A stretch of DNA of 64,000 nt, taken from assembly GCF_035658495.1 (NCBI RefSeq), contig NZ_CP141945.1:248001-312000 (forward strand), given 5' to 3'. The first letter of the stretch is position 1. The number at the start of each line of letters is the position of its first letter. The translations under genes were made by a program, and so were the position numbers. The stretch is from Novosphingobium sp. RL4 (GTDB taxonomy: Bacteria; Pseudomonadota; Alphaproteobacteria; Sphingomonadales; Sphingomonadaceae). The notes under the pieces are model-generated. The model searched no databases, had not been told where the DNA came from, and saw only the letters and a list, made by a program, of their open reading frames with translations. Below are positions 25,359 to 34,263 of this stretch, piece after piece.

Positions 25359-25829
25359 TCAGGACGCCGCATCGGTGAGATAGGCGCCGGGCTTGATGTC
25401 CCGCATGGCCAATGTCGTGTTGAAGTGCCGCACGCCGGGGAGTCTTCGCAGCCGGTGGCGCAGGAACTCGTCCAGTTCCGGCACCCCGCCGGTCATGACG
25501 TGCAGCAGATAGTCGAAATCGCCCACCGTCGCGTGGCATGCCAGGATCGCCGGCTGATCGAGCACGGCGCGTTCGAATGCCTCGTGATGGTCGAACTCGA
25601 TGGAAACATGGACGAAGGCGCTGGTGGAAAGCCCGATCGCGACCGGATCGATCGTGGCCCGGTACCCGGTAATGACGCCCGCCTTCTCCATCGCCTGCAC
25701 GCGTTTCCAGCTTGGCGTCTTCGACAGTCCCGCCGTTTCGCCCAGGCTGGCGAAACTGAGCCGGGCATCACGCTCAAGCGCTTCGAGCAGGCGGGTGTCG
25801 AGGGCATCGAGGACCAGCGGCTTTCGCAT
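25359..25829 (-). CDS. Lrp/AsnC-family regulator, probable kynurenine-pathway regulator
   Basis: 156 residues. The helix-turn-helix is at about 8-55 (LDALDTRLLEALERDARLSF, GLSKTPSWKRVQAMEKAG) and the RAM effector domain at about 65-145 (GLSTSAFVHVSI, HATVGDFDYLLHVMTGGV, RRLPGVRHFNTTLAMRDIK). I chose ATG 25829; an upstream ATG at 25868 has no family support. It is divergent from tryptophan 2,3-dioxygenase, as with KynR in Pseudomonas, so kynurenine or tryptophan is the probable effector (inference). Confidence 0.9.
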   Translation of the reverse strand: MRKPLVLDALDTRLLEALERDARLSFASLGETAGLSKTPSWKRVQAMEKAGVITGYRATIDPVAIGLSTSAFVHVSIEFDHHEAFERAVLDQPAILACHATVGDFDYLLHVMTGGVPELDEFLRHRLRRLPGVRHFNTTLAMRDIKPGAYLTDAAS

Positions 25830-25964
25830 CGGAACGTTCGTTCTCCAAAACCTGCAATATGTTGCCATACGCTCCGGTTATCGCCGGAAATTCCACGATA
25901 TTTGGGCCAATGTCCCGGAACCGCGGTGCTAAACGTCCTCTCACACAAAGGATTGGGAGGCAAT

Positions 25965-26711
25965 ATGGAACGCCGCAAGGTCTACGAACTGCTCGAAGCG
26001 CCCGCGACGCTGGACTACGAGCTCTATCTCGACACCGAACGCCTGCTGTCCTGCCAGAAGCCCTTCGACGAGCTGTGCAACCGGGACGAACTCCAGTTCC
26101 AGATCGTCCATCAGGTCGAGGAGCTCTGGATGAAACTCATGGCCTATACCATCGTTGAGGTGGACGAGTATCTTCGCGCCGGGCACGCTCTGCGCGTCAC
26201 CACCCTGCTAGCCCGCTGTCATCGGCTCCTGCGGATGATGATCGACCAGCTCGACGTCCTGGAAACCATGTCGCCCAAGGAGTACCAGCAGATCCGGCTT
26301 CAGCTTGGCAATGGAAGCGGCCAGGAATCGCCCGGTTTCCGCGTGCTCCTGCGCATCATTCCCGATCTTTGGCAAAGCTTCGAGGCGACCTATCTCACCG
26401 CCGCCGGCCGCACCGTGCGCGACATCTACGACCATGGCTACGCGCATGACGAAGCCTATGTCGTTGCCGAGGCGCTGATCGAGCTGGACGAACTGTTCGG
26501 CAAGTTCCGCTGGCATCACCTGTTCCTCATCCACCGCTCCATCGGCATGGGCTCCGCTTCGCTGAAGGGCCGCTCGGTCGACCTGCTCCAGGCGGGCGCG
26601 AAGCACCGCTTCTTCCCCGCGCTGTGGGACGTCCGGGTCGAGATGACGGACGAATGGGGCCACGATTATGGACGCGTGCGCGAAAGCATCGCCGAAGCCG
26701 GAGCCCACTGA
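25965..26711 (+). CDS. kynA: Tryptophan 2,3-dioxygenase
   Basis: 248 residues, slightly short for the family (about 270-290). Conserved landmarks are TLDYELYLDTERLLSCQKPF, FQIVHQVEELWMKLMAYT (the haem-side His of the family is in VHQ), LLRMMIDQLDVLETMSPKEY, NGSGQESPGFRVL (indole/carboxylate recognition) and FRWHHLFLIHRSIGM. It opens the indole ring of Trp with O2 and haem to give N-formylkynurenine. GGGAGG lies 6 nt before ATG 25965. A kynureninase-like gene follows after 5 bp. A formamidase is not obvious in the window. Confidence 0.9.
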   Translation: MERRKVYELLEAPATLDYELYLDTERLLSCQKPFDELCNRDELQFQIVHQVEELWMKLMAYTIVEVDEYLRAGHALRVTTLLARCHRLLRMMIDQLDVLETMSPKEYQQIRLQLGNGSGQESPGFRVLLRIIPDLWQSFEATYLTAAGRTVRDIYDHGYAHDEAYVVAEALIELDELFGKFRWHHLFLIHRSIGMGSASLKGRSVDLLQAGAKHRFFPALWDVRVEMTDEWGHDYGRVRESIAEAGAH

Positions 26712-26716
26712 CCCTC

Positions 26717-27832
26717 ATGCGCGACCTGTTCCACCTTCCCTCCGGCGGCCCCTATCTGCTCAGCCACTCGGTAGGCTGCCTGCCCCGCCGCGCCCGCGCC
26801 GCGCTGGAGGCAGGCTACCTCGAACCCTGGCAGCAGACGGGCGGCGCCGCCTGGGGGCCGTGGCTGGAGACGATCGAGGGCTTTCGCGCCGCACTGGCCG
26901 CGCTGATCGGCGCCGACACCGCCGAGGTCGCCCCGCAGCAGAGCGTATCGGCCGCGCTGTTCTCCTTCCTTTCGGGCCTCCGGGCGGTCGGCGGGCGGAA
27001 CCGCATCCTGATGTCGGAACAGGCCTTCCCCACGGTCGGCTTCGTCGCTGCGGGACTGGAACGACTGGGTTTCGAGACCGCGTTCATCCCCGCCGCACGC
27101 TCACCGGGCGACGCGGCGAACTGGGAGAGCCACATCGACGGCAGCGTCGCCGCCGTCGTCGCCATGCATGTCCACTCCAACACCGGGGTGGTTTCGCCGC
27201 TCGCCGAAATTGCGGCGCTGGCACGCCATCATGGCGCGATCTCGGTCGTCGATGCCGCACAGTCTGCCGGAATCCTGCCGATCACGCCTCGCGAATGGGG
27301 GGTCGACGCGGTGATCGGGTCGAGCGTGAAATGGCTCTGCGGCGGACCGGGCGCAGCTTGGCTCTGGCTCCGCCGCGAACTGGCAGGCGTGATCGAGCCG
27401 CTGGATCTCGGCTGGTTCGGCCACGAAGACCCCTACGCCTTCGATATCCGGCATTTTCGCCATGCCGCCGATGCCCGCCGCTTCCAGGGCGGCAGCCCGT
27501 CCATCGCGCCATTCGCCCTCGCCCGCGCCGGGATCGAGACGATCCTGGAGATCGGGCAGGACGAGATCCTGCGCGGCAATCGCGCCTGCATCGCCGCCTT
27601 TGCGGAAGCCGTGGGCCGCCCGGTCGACATGACGGATCGCGGCGGCACGCTGTGCCTCGCGTTCGATGATCCGGCCGCGATTGCCTCGGCGCTGAGCGCG
27701 CAGGGCTTTCATTTCGACATGCGGGGCAAGTGCCTGCGCGCCTCGTTCCACGCCTGGAACAGCCCGGAAGAAGCCGCCCTGCTCGGCCGGACGATCGCAG
27801 ACACGAGGCTGGCGTTCCGCCCCGCGGCCTGA
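26717..27832 (+). CDS. Aminotransferase class V, kynureninase-like
   Basis: 371 residues. A PLP fold-type I enzyme: VAAVVAMHVHSNTGVVSPLA, the PLP-binding Asp in ISVVDAAQSAGILPI, Lys205 in GSSVKWLCGGPGAAWLW as Schiff-base residue, then RFQGGSPSIAPFALARAGI. The KWLCGGPG motif resembles kynureninase (alanine plus anthranilate from kynurenine), and the position 5 bp after kynA supports that role. It is shorter than typical kynureninases (about 410), so a related class V enzyme is possible. The ATG at 26717 was chosen from its position just after the kynA stop. Confidence 0.82.
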   Translation: MRDLFHLPSGGPYLLSHSVGCLPRRARAALEAGYLEPWQQTGGAAWGPWLETIEGFRAALAALIGADTAEVAPQQSVSAALFSFLSGLRAVGGRNRILMSEQAFPTVGFVAAGLERLGFETAFIPAARSPGDAANWESHIDGSVAAVVAMHVHSNTGVVSPLAEIAALARHHGAISVVDAAQSAGILPITPREWGVDAVIGSSVKWLCGGPGAAWLWLRRELAGVIEPLDLGWFGHEDPYAFDIRHFRHAADARRFQGGSPSIAPFALARAGIETILEIGQDEILRGNRACIAAFAEAVGRPVDMTDRGGTLCLAFDDPAAIASALSAQGFHFDMRGKCLRASFHAWNSPEEAALLGRTIADTRLAFRPAA

Positions 27833-27964
27833 CCGCCGCCGCATGTCCTTGGGGATCGGAAGGCGCGCCCGGCTTTTCGTGACCCGGCAGGAATGCTAGT
27901 CGGTGGCTCCTGAAAGCGCGATCCCGCCGGATGCGGGACATATCCGGGAAAGACAGACAAGACG

Positions 27965-29326
27965 ATGACCGAAGCAATCCAGCCCGCGCCCGCCGCGCTG
28001 CCAAAGACCCTGTCCTGGCCGCACCTGCTGGCGCTCGGCGTCGGTTCCATCGTCGGCACCGGCATCCTGACGCTGATCGGCGTCGGCGCCGACCGTGCCG
28101 GTCCGGCAGTGCTGGTTTCCTTCGCCATCGCCGGTGCCATCTGCGCCTGCGCCGCGCTCGCCTATGCCGAGCTTTCGACGATGATGCCCACCGCCGGCAG
28201 CGCCTACAGCTACAGCCACAAGGTGCTGGGCAGCACGATAGGCTGGATCGTCGGCTGGAGCCTGATCCTCGAATATTCGCTGGTGGTATCGACCGTCGCG
28301 GTCGGCTGGTCGGGCTATGCCTCGCCGCTGCTCCACGCGGTGGGCTTCCCGAAGGCACTGACCGAGGGCCCGGAACTGGGCGGTCTCGTCAATGTCCCCG
28401 CCGTGTTCATCATCGCCGTCGTCGCGGGCCTGCTCGCCTTCGGCACGCGGGAAAGCGCGCGGATCAACACGGTGCTCGTCGTCATCAAGATCCTGACGCT
28501 CAGCCTCTTCGTCGCCGTGGCCCTGCCCGCGTTCGACGCCGCCAACCTTTCCCCCTTCATGCCTTACGGCTTCGGCAAGTCGATGAGCCCCGACGGGATC
28601 GAACGCGGCGTCATGGCCGCCGCCGCGATCATCTTCTTCGCCTTCTACGGTTTCGATGCGATCTCGACCGCGGCCGAGGAAACCCGCAATCCCAGCCGGG
28701 ACCTCGTGATCGGCATCATCGGCTCGCTGGCGATCTGCACGCTCGTCTACGTGCTGGTTGCCGCCGCCGCGATCGGCGCGATGCCCTTTACCCGCTTCGC
28801 CGACAGCCCCGAGCCGCTCGCCCTGATCCTGCGCCAGATGGGCCGCGAGCCGGTCGCCCGCGTCGTCGCCATCGCGGCCGTGATCGCCTTGCCCACCGTG
28901 CTGCTCGGCTTCCTCTACGGCCAGAGCCGCATCTTCCTCGCCATGGCCCGCGACGGCTTCCTGCCCGCCTCGCTCGCAAAGCTCTCGTCGCGCGGAACCC
29001 CGGTGCGGGTCACGACGATGACGGCGGTGATCGTGGCCATCCTGGCCGGCATCCTGCCGATCTCGGAAATCGCCGCGCTCGCCAATGCCGGAACCCTCAT
29101 CGCCTTTGCAGCAGTGGGCACCTGCCTGATCGTGCTGCGAAAGCGCGAACCCGGCGCGCACCGCCCGTTCCGCGTTCCCGCGGGCATTCTCGTCGGCGTG
29201 CTGACGATCGGCGGCTGCCTCTATCTCTTCGCGAGCCTGCCGAACAAGACGCTGCTGGCCTGCCTCGGCTGGAACGTCCTGGGTGCCGCGCTCTTCCTGC
29301 TCCATGGTCGCCGCCGCGCCGCCTGA
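27965..29326 (+). CDS. APC-superfamily amino acid permease
   Basis: 453 residues with about 12 TM helices. The APC signature is present in TM1 (LLALGVGSIVGTGILTLIGV), with AYAELSTMMPTAGSAYSYSH in TM2-3 and FFAFYGFDAISTAAEETRNP in TM6. It matches the cationic-amino-acid/LAT-like APC branch: a secondary transporter importing amino acids. It lies 132 bp after the kynureninase-like gene and may be in the same or a separate unit. Tryptophan or another amino acid from peptide breakdown is a reasonable substrate (inference). Confidence 0.92.
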   Translation: MTEAIQPAPAALPKTLSWPHLLALGVGSIVGTGILTLIGVGADRAGPAVLVSFAIAGAICACAALAYAELSTMMPTAGSAYSYSHKVLGSTIGWIVGWSLILEYSLVVSTVAVGWSGYASPLLHAVGFPKALTEGPELGGLVNVPAVFIIAVVAGLLAFGTRESARINTVLVVIKILTLSLFVAVALPAFDAANLSPFMPYGFGKSMSPDGIERGVMAAAAIIFFAFYGFDAISTAAEETRNPSRDLVIGIIGSLAICTLVYVLVAAAAIGAMPFTRFADSPEPLALILRQMGREPVARVVAIAAVIALPTVLLGFLYGQSRIFLAMARDGFLPASLAKLSSRGTPVRVTTMTAVIVAILAGILPISEIAALANAGTLIAFAAVGTCLIVLRKREPGAHRPFRVPAGILVGVLTIGGCLYLFASLPNKTLLACLGWNVLGAALFLLHGRRRAA

Positions 29327-29404
29327 CGCGCGCGCCCCGACCGGACCGGTGAACTCCCGTTCATCGGCTTGCAACCCTGTAATCCGCCCATTACCGATGG
29401 CCGG

Positions 29405-30793
29405 ATGATCGCCTTTACCCGAACGGCCGCTGCGGTCGGCGCGCTGCTTGCGCTTTCCCTTGCCGCCCCGCGCACCGTCCAGCCTGCAATGGCTGCCGAA
29501 CCGGTCGTCCCCGTGCTTTACGGCGGCGCCACGGTGATCGACGGCACGGGCGCAGGCGCCCGCGCCAATCAGGACATCCTCGTCCAGGGAGACCGCATCC
29601 TCGCGATCGGTCCGCACGGTTCACTCCCGGCGGAAGAGGTCGCAGGGGCGCGCAAGGTCGATCTTTCCGGGCGCTGGGTCATTCCCGGCCTGATCGACAC
29701 GCACGTGCACATGGCGACCCCGCCGAACCCGAAGCGCGCGCAAGGCCAGCTCCGCCGCCTGCTCTATGGCGGCGTGACCTCGGTACGGGACATGGCGGAC
29801 GACCTGCGCTCGGTCAGCGAACTCGCGCGCGCGGCCCTCGTCGGCGAAATTCCGGCGCCGGACATCTATTCCGCCGCCGTCATGGCCGGGCCGCCGTTCT
29901 TCGGCGATCCCCGTGTCGGCGCGGTCAGCATGGGATACACGCCCGGCACCGCGCCCTGGGCACAATCGATCGACGCCAGGACCCCGATCCCCACCGCGAT
30001 CACCCTGGCGCGCGGCACCGGCGCCACCGCGATCAAGATCTACGCCGACCTTCCCGCCGATCGCATCGCCGCGCTCACCGCCGAGGCACACAGGCAGGGC
30101 ATGAAGGTCTGGGCGCACAGCGCCGTCTTCCCGACACGCCCGGCCGACGTCATCGCCGCCGGGCCCGACGTGGTCAGCCACGCGTGCTACCTCGCCTATC
30201 AACTCGAACCGGTCATGCTCGCCTCCTACGAGGACCATACGCCCGTTCACGAGAACCTGCTGGCGAAGAAGGGCGACGATCCCGTGATCGCCGGGCTCTA
30301 CCGCGACATGCTGGCGCGCGGCACCCTGCTCGACGCGACCGGGAGCCTGTTCGTGCGCTATGACCGGCTGCGCAGGGAACACCCGGAAACCCGCGCGCTG
30401 CGCTGCACCGGCGCAGCCACCGCGCGCCTCGTGCGGCAGGCATGGAAAGCGGGCGTGCCGATATCGACCGGAACCGATTTCGAGGCCGATACCGCCAGCC
30501 CATGGCCCGCGCTTTACGACGAGCTGGACTTCATGGCCCGCGATGTCGGGATGCCGCCGCTGGCCGTGATCCATGCAGCAACGCTCATAGGGGCCAGGGC
30601 CGCCGGGCAGGAGAAGGACACCGGATCGATCGAGCCGGGCAAGCTTGCCAACTTCGTGGTGCTCGGCGCCGATCCGCTGAAGGATATCGCCAACATTCGC
30701 AGCATCGAAAGCACGGTGAAACGCGGCAAGGCCTATGCCCGCGCCGATTACAAGCCCGTGACGACCGAGGAAATGGGAACGGACGATGATTGA
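29405..30793 (+). CDS. Secreted amidohydrolase (imidazolonepropionase/prolidase-like)
   Basis: 462 residues with a signal peptide (AAAVGALLALSLAAPRTVQP then AMAA). Metal site: HxH in GLIDTHVHMATPP, Lys in AIKIYADLP (possible carbamylated Lys), His in VWAHSAV, His in VVSHACYLA, and Asp in STGTDFEADT. This is a complete dinuclear amidohydrolase set of the kind seen in Xaa-Pro dipeptidases and related enzymes. The next gene, an M19 dipeptidase relative, overlaps its 3' end by 8 nt, so both may handle peptides or N-acyl amino acids in the periplasm. Confidence 0.87.
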   Translation: MIAFTRTAAAVGALLALSLAAPRTVQPAMAAEPVVPVLYGGATVIDGTGAGARANQDILVQGDRILAIGPHGSLPAEEVAGARKVDLSGRWVIPGLIDTHVHMATPPNPKRAQGQLRRLLYGGVTSVRDMADDLRSVSELARAALVGEIPAPDIYSAAVMAGPPFFGDPRVGAVSMGYTPGTAPWAQSIDARTPIPTAITLARGTGATAIKIYADLPADRIAALTAEAHRQGMKVWAHSAVFPTRPADVIAAGPDVVSHACYLAYQLEPVMLASYEDHTPVHENLLAKKGDDPVIAGLYRDMLARGTLLDATGSLFVRYDRLRREHPETRALRCTGAATARLVRQAWKAGVPISTGTDFEADTASPWPALYDELDFMARDVGMPPLAVIHAATLIGARAAGQEKDTGSIEPGKLANFVVLGADPLKDIANIRSIESTVKRGKAYARADYKPVTTEEMGTDDD

Positions 30794-31925
30794 CCGGCGT
30801 GCACTGATCGCCCGCGGCGCGATGACCATGGCCGCCGCAACTTTCGCACCGGGCACGGCCATGGCCGCGGCGGCATCCGCAAAGGGCCGGATCGACGACT
30901 GGATCGTAATCAATGCGCTGGGCGGCCTCGCCGATCCCAACAGCGAAAGCGGCGCCGATGTGGAGCAGTTCACGCCGCGCGTGCTGGCCGAAGCGGCGGC
31001 CTCGGGGCTGACGGCGGTGAACGTCACGCTGGGATATGTCTCCGGGCCTGCCGAGCCTTTCGAGTTCAGCGTGCGCGAAATCGCGCAAACCGATGCCGCG
31101 ATCCGCGCCAACAGCGGCAGGCTGGCAAAGATCCTGACCGCCGCCGACATCCGCAAGGCCAAGGCGGACGGCAAGGTCGGCGTGATCTACGGCTTCCAGA
31201 ACGGCGCGATGATGGGCAGCGATGCGAGCCGCGTCGATATCTTTGCGGGCCTTGGGGTGCGCGTGTTCCAGCTTACCTACAATCCGGCGAACCAGCTTGG
31301 CGACGGTTCGATGGCACCGGAAAACCGGGGTCTGACGCCGTTCGGCCGTGAGGTGGTGGAGCGGCTCAACGCGGCGAAAGTGATGGTCGATCTCTCGCAC
31401 AGCGGCGAGCGGACCTGCCTCGAGGCGGCGCGCCTGTCCCGCGTGCCGATATCGATCAACCACACCGGCTGCCGCGCCGTAACCGACCTGCCCCGCAACA
31501 AGACGGACGCCGAACTGCGGCTTGTGGCGGAAAAGGGCGGGTTCGTGGGCATCTACTTCATGCCCTTCCTCAACGCTTCGGGCCATGCCACGGCGCAGGA
31601 CGTGGTGCGCCACATCGATCATGCCGTGAACCTGTGCGGCGAGGATCATGTCGGCATCGGCACGGATGGCACCGTCACCCAGATCGACGACCTCCAGCAC
31701 TACCAGAGCGTCCTTGCAAAAGAGATCGCCGAACGCCGGGCCGCCGGGATCAGCGCCGCGGGCGAACGGCCGGACACCTACCCCTTCATCACCGACCTGC
31801 GCGGCCCCGACCAGTTCCGCGAACTGGCCCGCCTGCTCGCCGCGAAGGGTTATTCGAGCACGCGGATCGAGAAGATCATGGGTCTGAACTTCCTGCGCCA
31901 CGCGCAGACCGTCTGGGGCGGCTGA
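30786..31925 (+). CDS. Membrane dipeptidase (M19) relative lacking several metal ligands
   Basis: 379 residues. The N-terminus RRALIARGAMTMAAATFAPG looks like a Tat-type or lipoprotein-free signal. Spacing matches renal dipeptidase: His205 (DLSHSGERT) and His226 (SINHTGCRAV) are 21 apart as in the family, and Asp294 (GIGTDGT) is at the acid/base position. However the N-terminal HxD is replaced (VINALGGLAD) and the bridging Glu is Gln138 (YGFQNG). Thus one metal site appears lost. It may be a one-metal hydrolase, an altered-specificity enzyme or a non-catalytic binding protein. It overlaps the amidohydrolase by 8 nt. Confidence 0.85.
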   Translation: MIDRRALIARGAMTMAAATFAPGTAMAAAASAKGRIDDWIVINALGGLADPNSESGADVEQFTPRVLAEAAASGLTAVNVTLGYVSGPAEPFEFSVREIAQTDAAIRANSGRLAKILTAADIRKAKADGKVGVIYGFQNGAMMGSDASRVDIFAGLGVRVFQLTYNPANQLGDGSMAPENRGLTPFGREVVERLNAAKVMVDLSHSGERTCLEAARLSRVPISINHTGCRAVTDLPRNKTDAELRLVAEKGGFVGIYFMPFLNASGHATAQDVVRHIDHAVNLCGEDHVGIGTDGTVTQIDDLQHYQSVLAKEIAERRAAGISAAGERPDTYPFITDLRGPDQFRELARLLAAKGYSSTRIEKIMGLNFLRHAQTVWGG

Positions 31926-31935
31926 GCCCGCCCTG

Positions 31936-32817
31936 TCAGGCGTGCGTGATCGCGCCCGCTTCCCACAGCGGGGCGCCACGGGTTTCGCGCAAGGACGGGA
32001 TCGTGCGCCCATCCCGGTCGGTCACGCCGTATTCGGCGGCGAGTTCGGCGTTGATGAATGTCCCGCCGGAGCGCGCGTGCAGGTTCGGGTCCATGGCCAG
32101 CGCCGCGATCACCCGCCCCGGGAACTCCGGCGAAGAACCGGCCGCGCTGTTGAGTTGGCTGGCCATGCCTGGCACCGACTTGAGGTTCTCCAGCGCGCGT
32201 TCGGTATACGTGAAACCCTGCCAGAGCGAGAGCGCCGTCACGCCTGTTTCGCGCAGTTCGTGGCCCATGTCGCGCATCATCCGGTCGGTCGCGGTCTTGG
32301 TCGTGCCGAAGACCACGTCGTAAGTGTACGTCACCCCGACATAGCCGGAAAGCGCCGCGATCAGGCCCGATCCCTGCGGCACCATGATCCGCGCGGCGTG
32401 CCAGGCCGCGATGTAGGCGGCGCGCAGCCCGGTATCCCAGACTTCCCATTCCGCCAGCGGCTTTTCCCAGAAACCGTCACGCCGGGTCATCGCCTCGGGA
32501 ATGGCCATGGCGTTGTTGACGAGCAGATCGAGCCGGCCCTCCTCACGCTCGATCCGTTCGAAAACGGCCGCGATCTGCGCCTCATCCGCAAGGTCCATCT
32601 GCACGGCAATGCCCTTGCCGCCGCGCGCGTCCACTTCGGCCACCGTTTCCGCCAGCGTTCCCGGCAAGGCGCTCTGCCCCGCCTCCACCGTTCGGCCGGT
32701 GACGTAAACCGTGGCGCCATGTTCGGCCAGGGCACAGGCGATGCCCTTGCCGATGCCGCGGCTGGCACCCGTGACGAGCGCGACCCGGCCGACCAGCCCG
32801 TCGGAAATCCGTGCCAT
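31936..32817 (-). CDS. SDR-family oxidoreductase (DHRS1-like), Tyr to Phe in active site
   Basis: 293 residues. The Rossmann NAD(P) motif GASRGIGKG starts near residue 17, NNA is near 101, Ser157 is in ALSGYV and Lys174 in VVFGTTKTATDRM. The residue 13 after Ser, normally Tyr, is Phe170. DHRS1-like features include GHELRETGVTALSLWQGF. The ATG at 32817 overlaps the SnoaL stop (TGATG). It is the last of a four-gene leftward cassette (SnoaL, SDR, SnoaL, SDR). With Phe at the proton-donor position it may use another group (Tyr residues sit at 164 and 166) or a different chemistry. Confidence 0.88.
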   Translation of the reverse strand: MARISDGLVGRVALVTGASRGIGKGIACALAEHGATVYVTGRTVEAGQSALPGTLAETVAEVDARGGKGIAVQMDLADEAQIAAVFERIEREEGRLDLLVNNAMAIPEAMTRRDGFWEKPLAEWEVWDTGLRAAYIAAWHAARIMVPQGSGLIAALSGYVGVTYTYDVVFGTTKTATDRMMRDMGHELRETGVTALSLWQGFTYTERALENLKSVPGMASQLNSAAGSSPEFPGRVIAALAMDPNLHARSGGTFINAELAAEYGVTDRDGRTIPSLRETRGAPLWEAGAITHA

Positions 32818-33377
32818 CAGCCCTGCTCCCTGGCCGGATTGCGCGGCGCGCGGCGATTGACCAGCGGCCGCTGATAGGAGGGGTCTTCCGCGTTCCGGCT
32901 CGATACGCCGTTCAGCGCGATATCGGGTACGTCGGCGAAGGGAATGGGCATCGGTTGCGGCACGAAGCCCCATTCGATCACATTGGTCCGCAGCGCGATT
33001 TTCCACTGCCCGTCCCGCCTTTCGAGCCGGTCGATATAGCGCCCGCCGGCAACCCACAGGCTTTCATCGCGGTTGCGGCCGGTGAACTGGTAGTAGGTTT
33101 CGGTATGGGCCGTATCGCCGTCGAGGTCGATCGTGGTCTGGAGCAGGGCGTGATGGGTCAGGATCTGCCCCGCCTCGTGCATCGGGATCGCCCAGTCCCA
33201 GCAATCCGCCGCACTGCCGACGAACGGCCCCGCCGCCGTTTCCGCATCCTCGTGGAAGGCCGACAGATAGATGTCCCGATCGAAACGATCCATCCCGCGC
33301 GAAAACCGCGCGAGGCACTCCATGATGTCCTGCTTGTCGAGCAGTTCGCCAAGACGGCTTTCACGGTCACTTGCCAC
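32817..33377 (-). CDS. SnoaL-like/NTF2-fold protein (first copy), GTG start
   Basis: 186 residues of SnoaL-like cone fold. Candidate catalytic Asp is in SRGMDRFDRDIYLSAFHEDA and His in ILTHHALLQTTIDLDG; TETYYQFTGRNRD and GRYIDRLERRDGQWKIALRT complete the family pattern. Such proteins include dehydratases, isomerases and dehydrochlorinases, often paired with SDRs in aromatic, sterol or xenobiotic pathways. I placed the start at GTG 33377, inside the end of the upstream SDR (11-nt overlap). A longer frame to 33428 reads into that SDR and is not supported. Confidence 0.83.
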   Translation of the reverse strand: MASDRESRLGELLDKQDIMECLARFSRGMDRFDRDIYLSAFHEDAETAAGPFVGSAADCWDWAIPMHEAGQILTHHALLQTTIDLDGDTAHTETYYQFTGRNRDESLWVAGGRYIDRLERRDGQWKIALRTNVIEWGFVPQPMPIPFADVPDIALNGVSSRNAEDPSYQRPLVNRRAPRNPAREQG

Positions 33378-34263
33378 GGTAATCGACCTCCGAAATCGGC
33401 TTCCAGACCGGTGAGCCCCGGCTTGCACGGGCCGAGGCGATCACGCTGCCGTCCACGTCCGCAATCCCGTATTCCTGCGCCAGTTCGGCTGTGACGAATT
33501 CCCCGCCCGATCGTTTCATGATCTGCGGATCGGCTGCCAGCGCAGCCACGACGCGGCCGGGGTGTTCCACCGAACTGCCCTGCATCGAGGTGATAGAGGT
33601 GGTCATCCGGTCGCCCATCCTGGCGAGGTTGTCCCGCGCCTTCTCGGTGAGCGTCAGCCCCTGCCAAAGGGTGAGCGAGGCGACGCCGTGCGGCTCCAGC
33701 TCGATCGCCATGTCGCGCGCCATGCGGTCTACCGCGGATTTCGAGGTACCGAAGATCACGCCGTAAGTATAAGTTACTGCAGCAAAGCCGGAGATCGCCA
33801 CGATCAACCCCGAGCCCTGCGGCGCCATGATCCGCGCCGCATGCCACGCCGCAACATAGTTGGAACGCACGCCGACATCCCACATCTCGAGATTGGAAAG
33901 CGGCTTTTCCCAGAAACCCTTGGGCTCCAGCAGATCGTCGGACAGCGTGAAGGCGTTGTTGACGAGAATGTCGAGCCGGCCCTGCTCCCGCTCGATCTGT
34001 TCGAAGAGGGCCGCCACTGCCGCATCGTTTCCATGGTCGCAGGCGACCGCCACGCCGCTACCGCCGCTTGCGCGCCCGCGTTCGTCACATTCGGCCGCAG
34101 TGCCGCCGACGGTGCCGGGCAGGTAATAGTCCCCCTCGCGCACGGTGCGTCCGGTGACGTAGACCGTCGCGCCCTGCTCGGCCAGCACCAGCGCGATGCC
34201 CTTGCCGATACCCCGGCTGGCGCCCGTGACCAGCGCGACCTTTCCGGACAGCGGCGCGCTCAT
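33367..34263 (-). CDS. SDR-family oxidoreductase (DHRS1-like), second copy
   Basis: 298 residues, closely related to the SDR at 31936-32817 (shared GASRGIGKGIA, ATVYVTGRTV, FWEKPL, AAWHAARIM, YTYGVIFGTSK). NAD(P) motif near residue 14, Ser158, Lys175; Phe171 again takes the Tyr position. The start ATG 34263 overlaps the SnoaL stop (ATGA). Both copies share the same active-site change, so it was present before duplication or is under selection. Cytoplasmic; substrate unknown. Confidence 0.88.
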   Translation of the reverse strand: MSAPLSGKVALVTGASRGIGKGIALVLAEQGATVYVTGRTVREGDYYLPGTVGGTAAECDERGRASGGSGVAVACDHGNDAAVAALFEQIEREQGRLDILVNNAFTLSDDLLEPKGFWEKPLSNLEMWDVGVRSNYVAAWHAARIMAPQGSGLIVAISGFAAVTYTYGVIFGTSKSAVDRMARDMAIELEPHGVASLTLWQGLTLTEKARDNLARMGDRMTTSITSMQGSSVEHPGRVVAALAADPQIMKRSGGEFVTAELAQEYGIADVDGSVIASARASRGSPVWKPISEVDYRGK

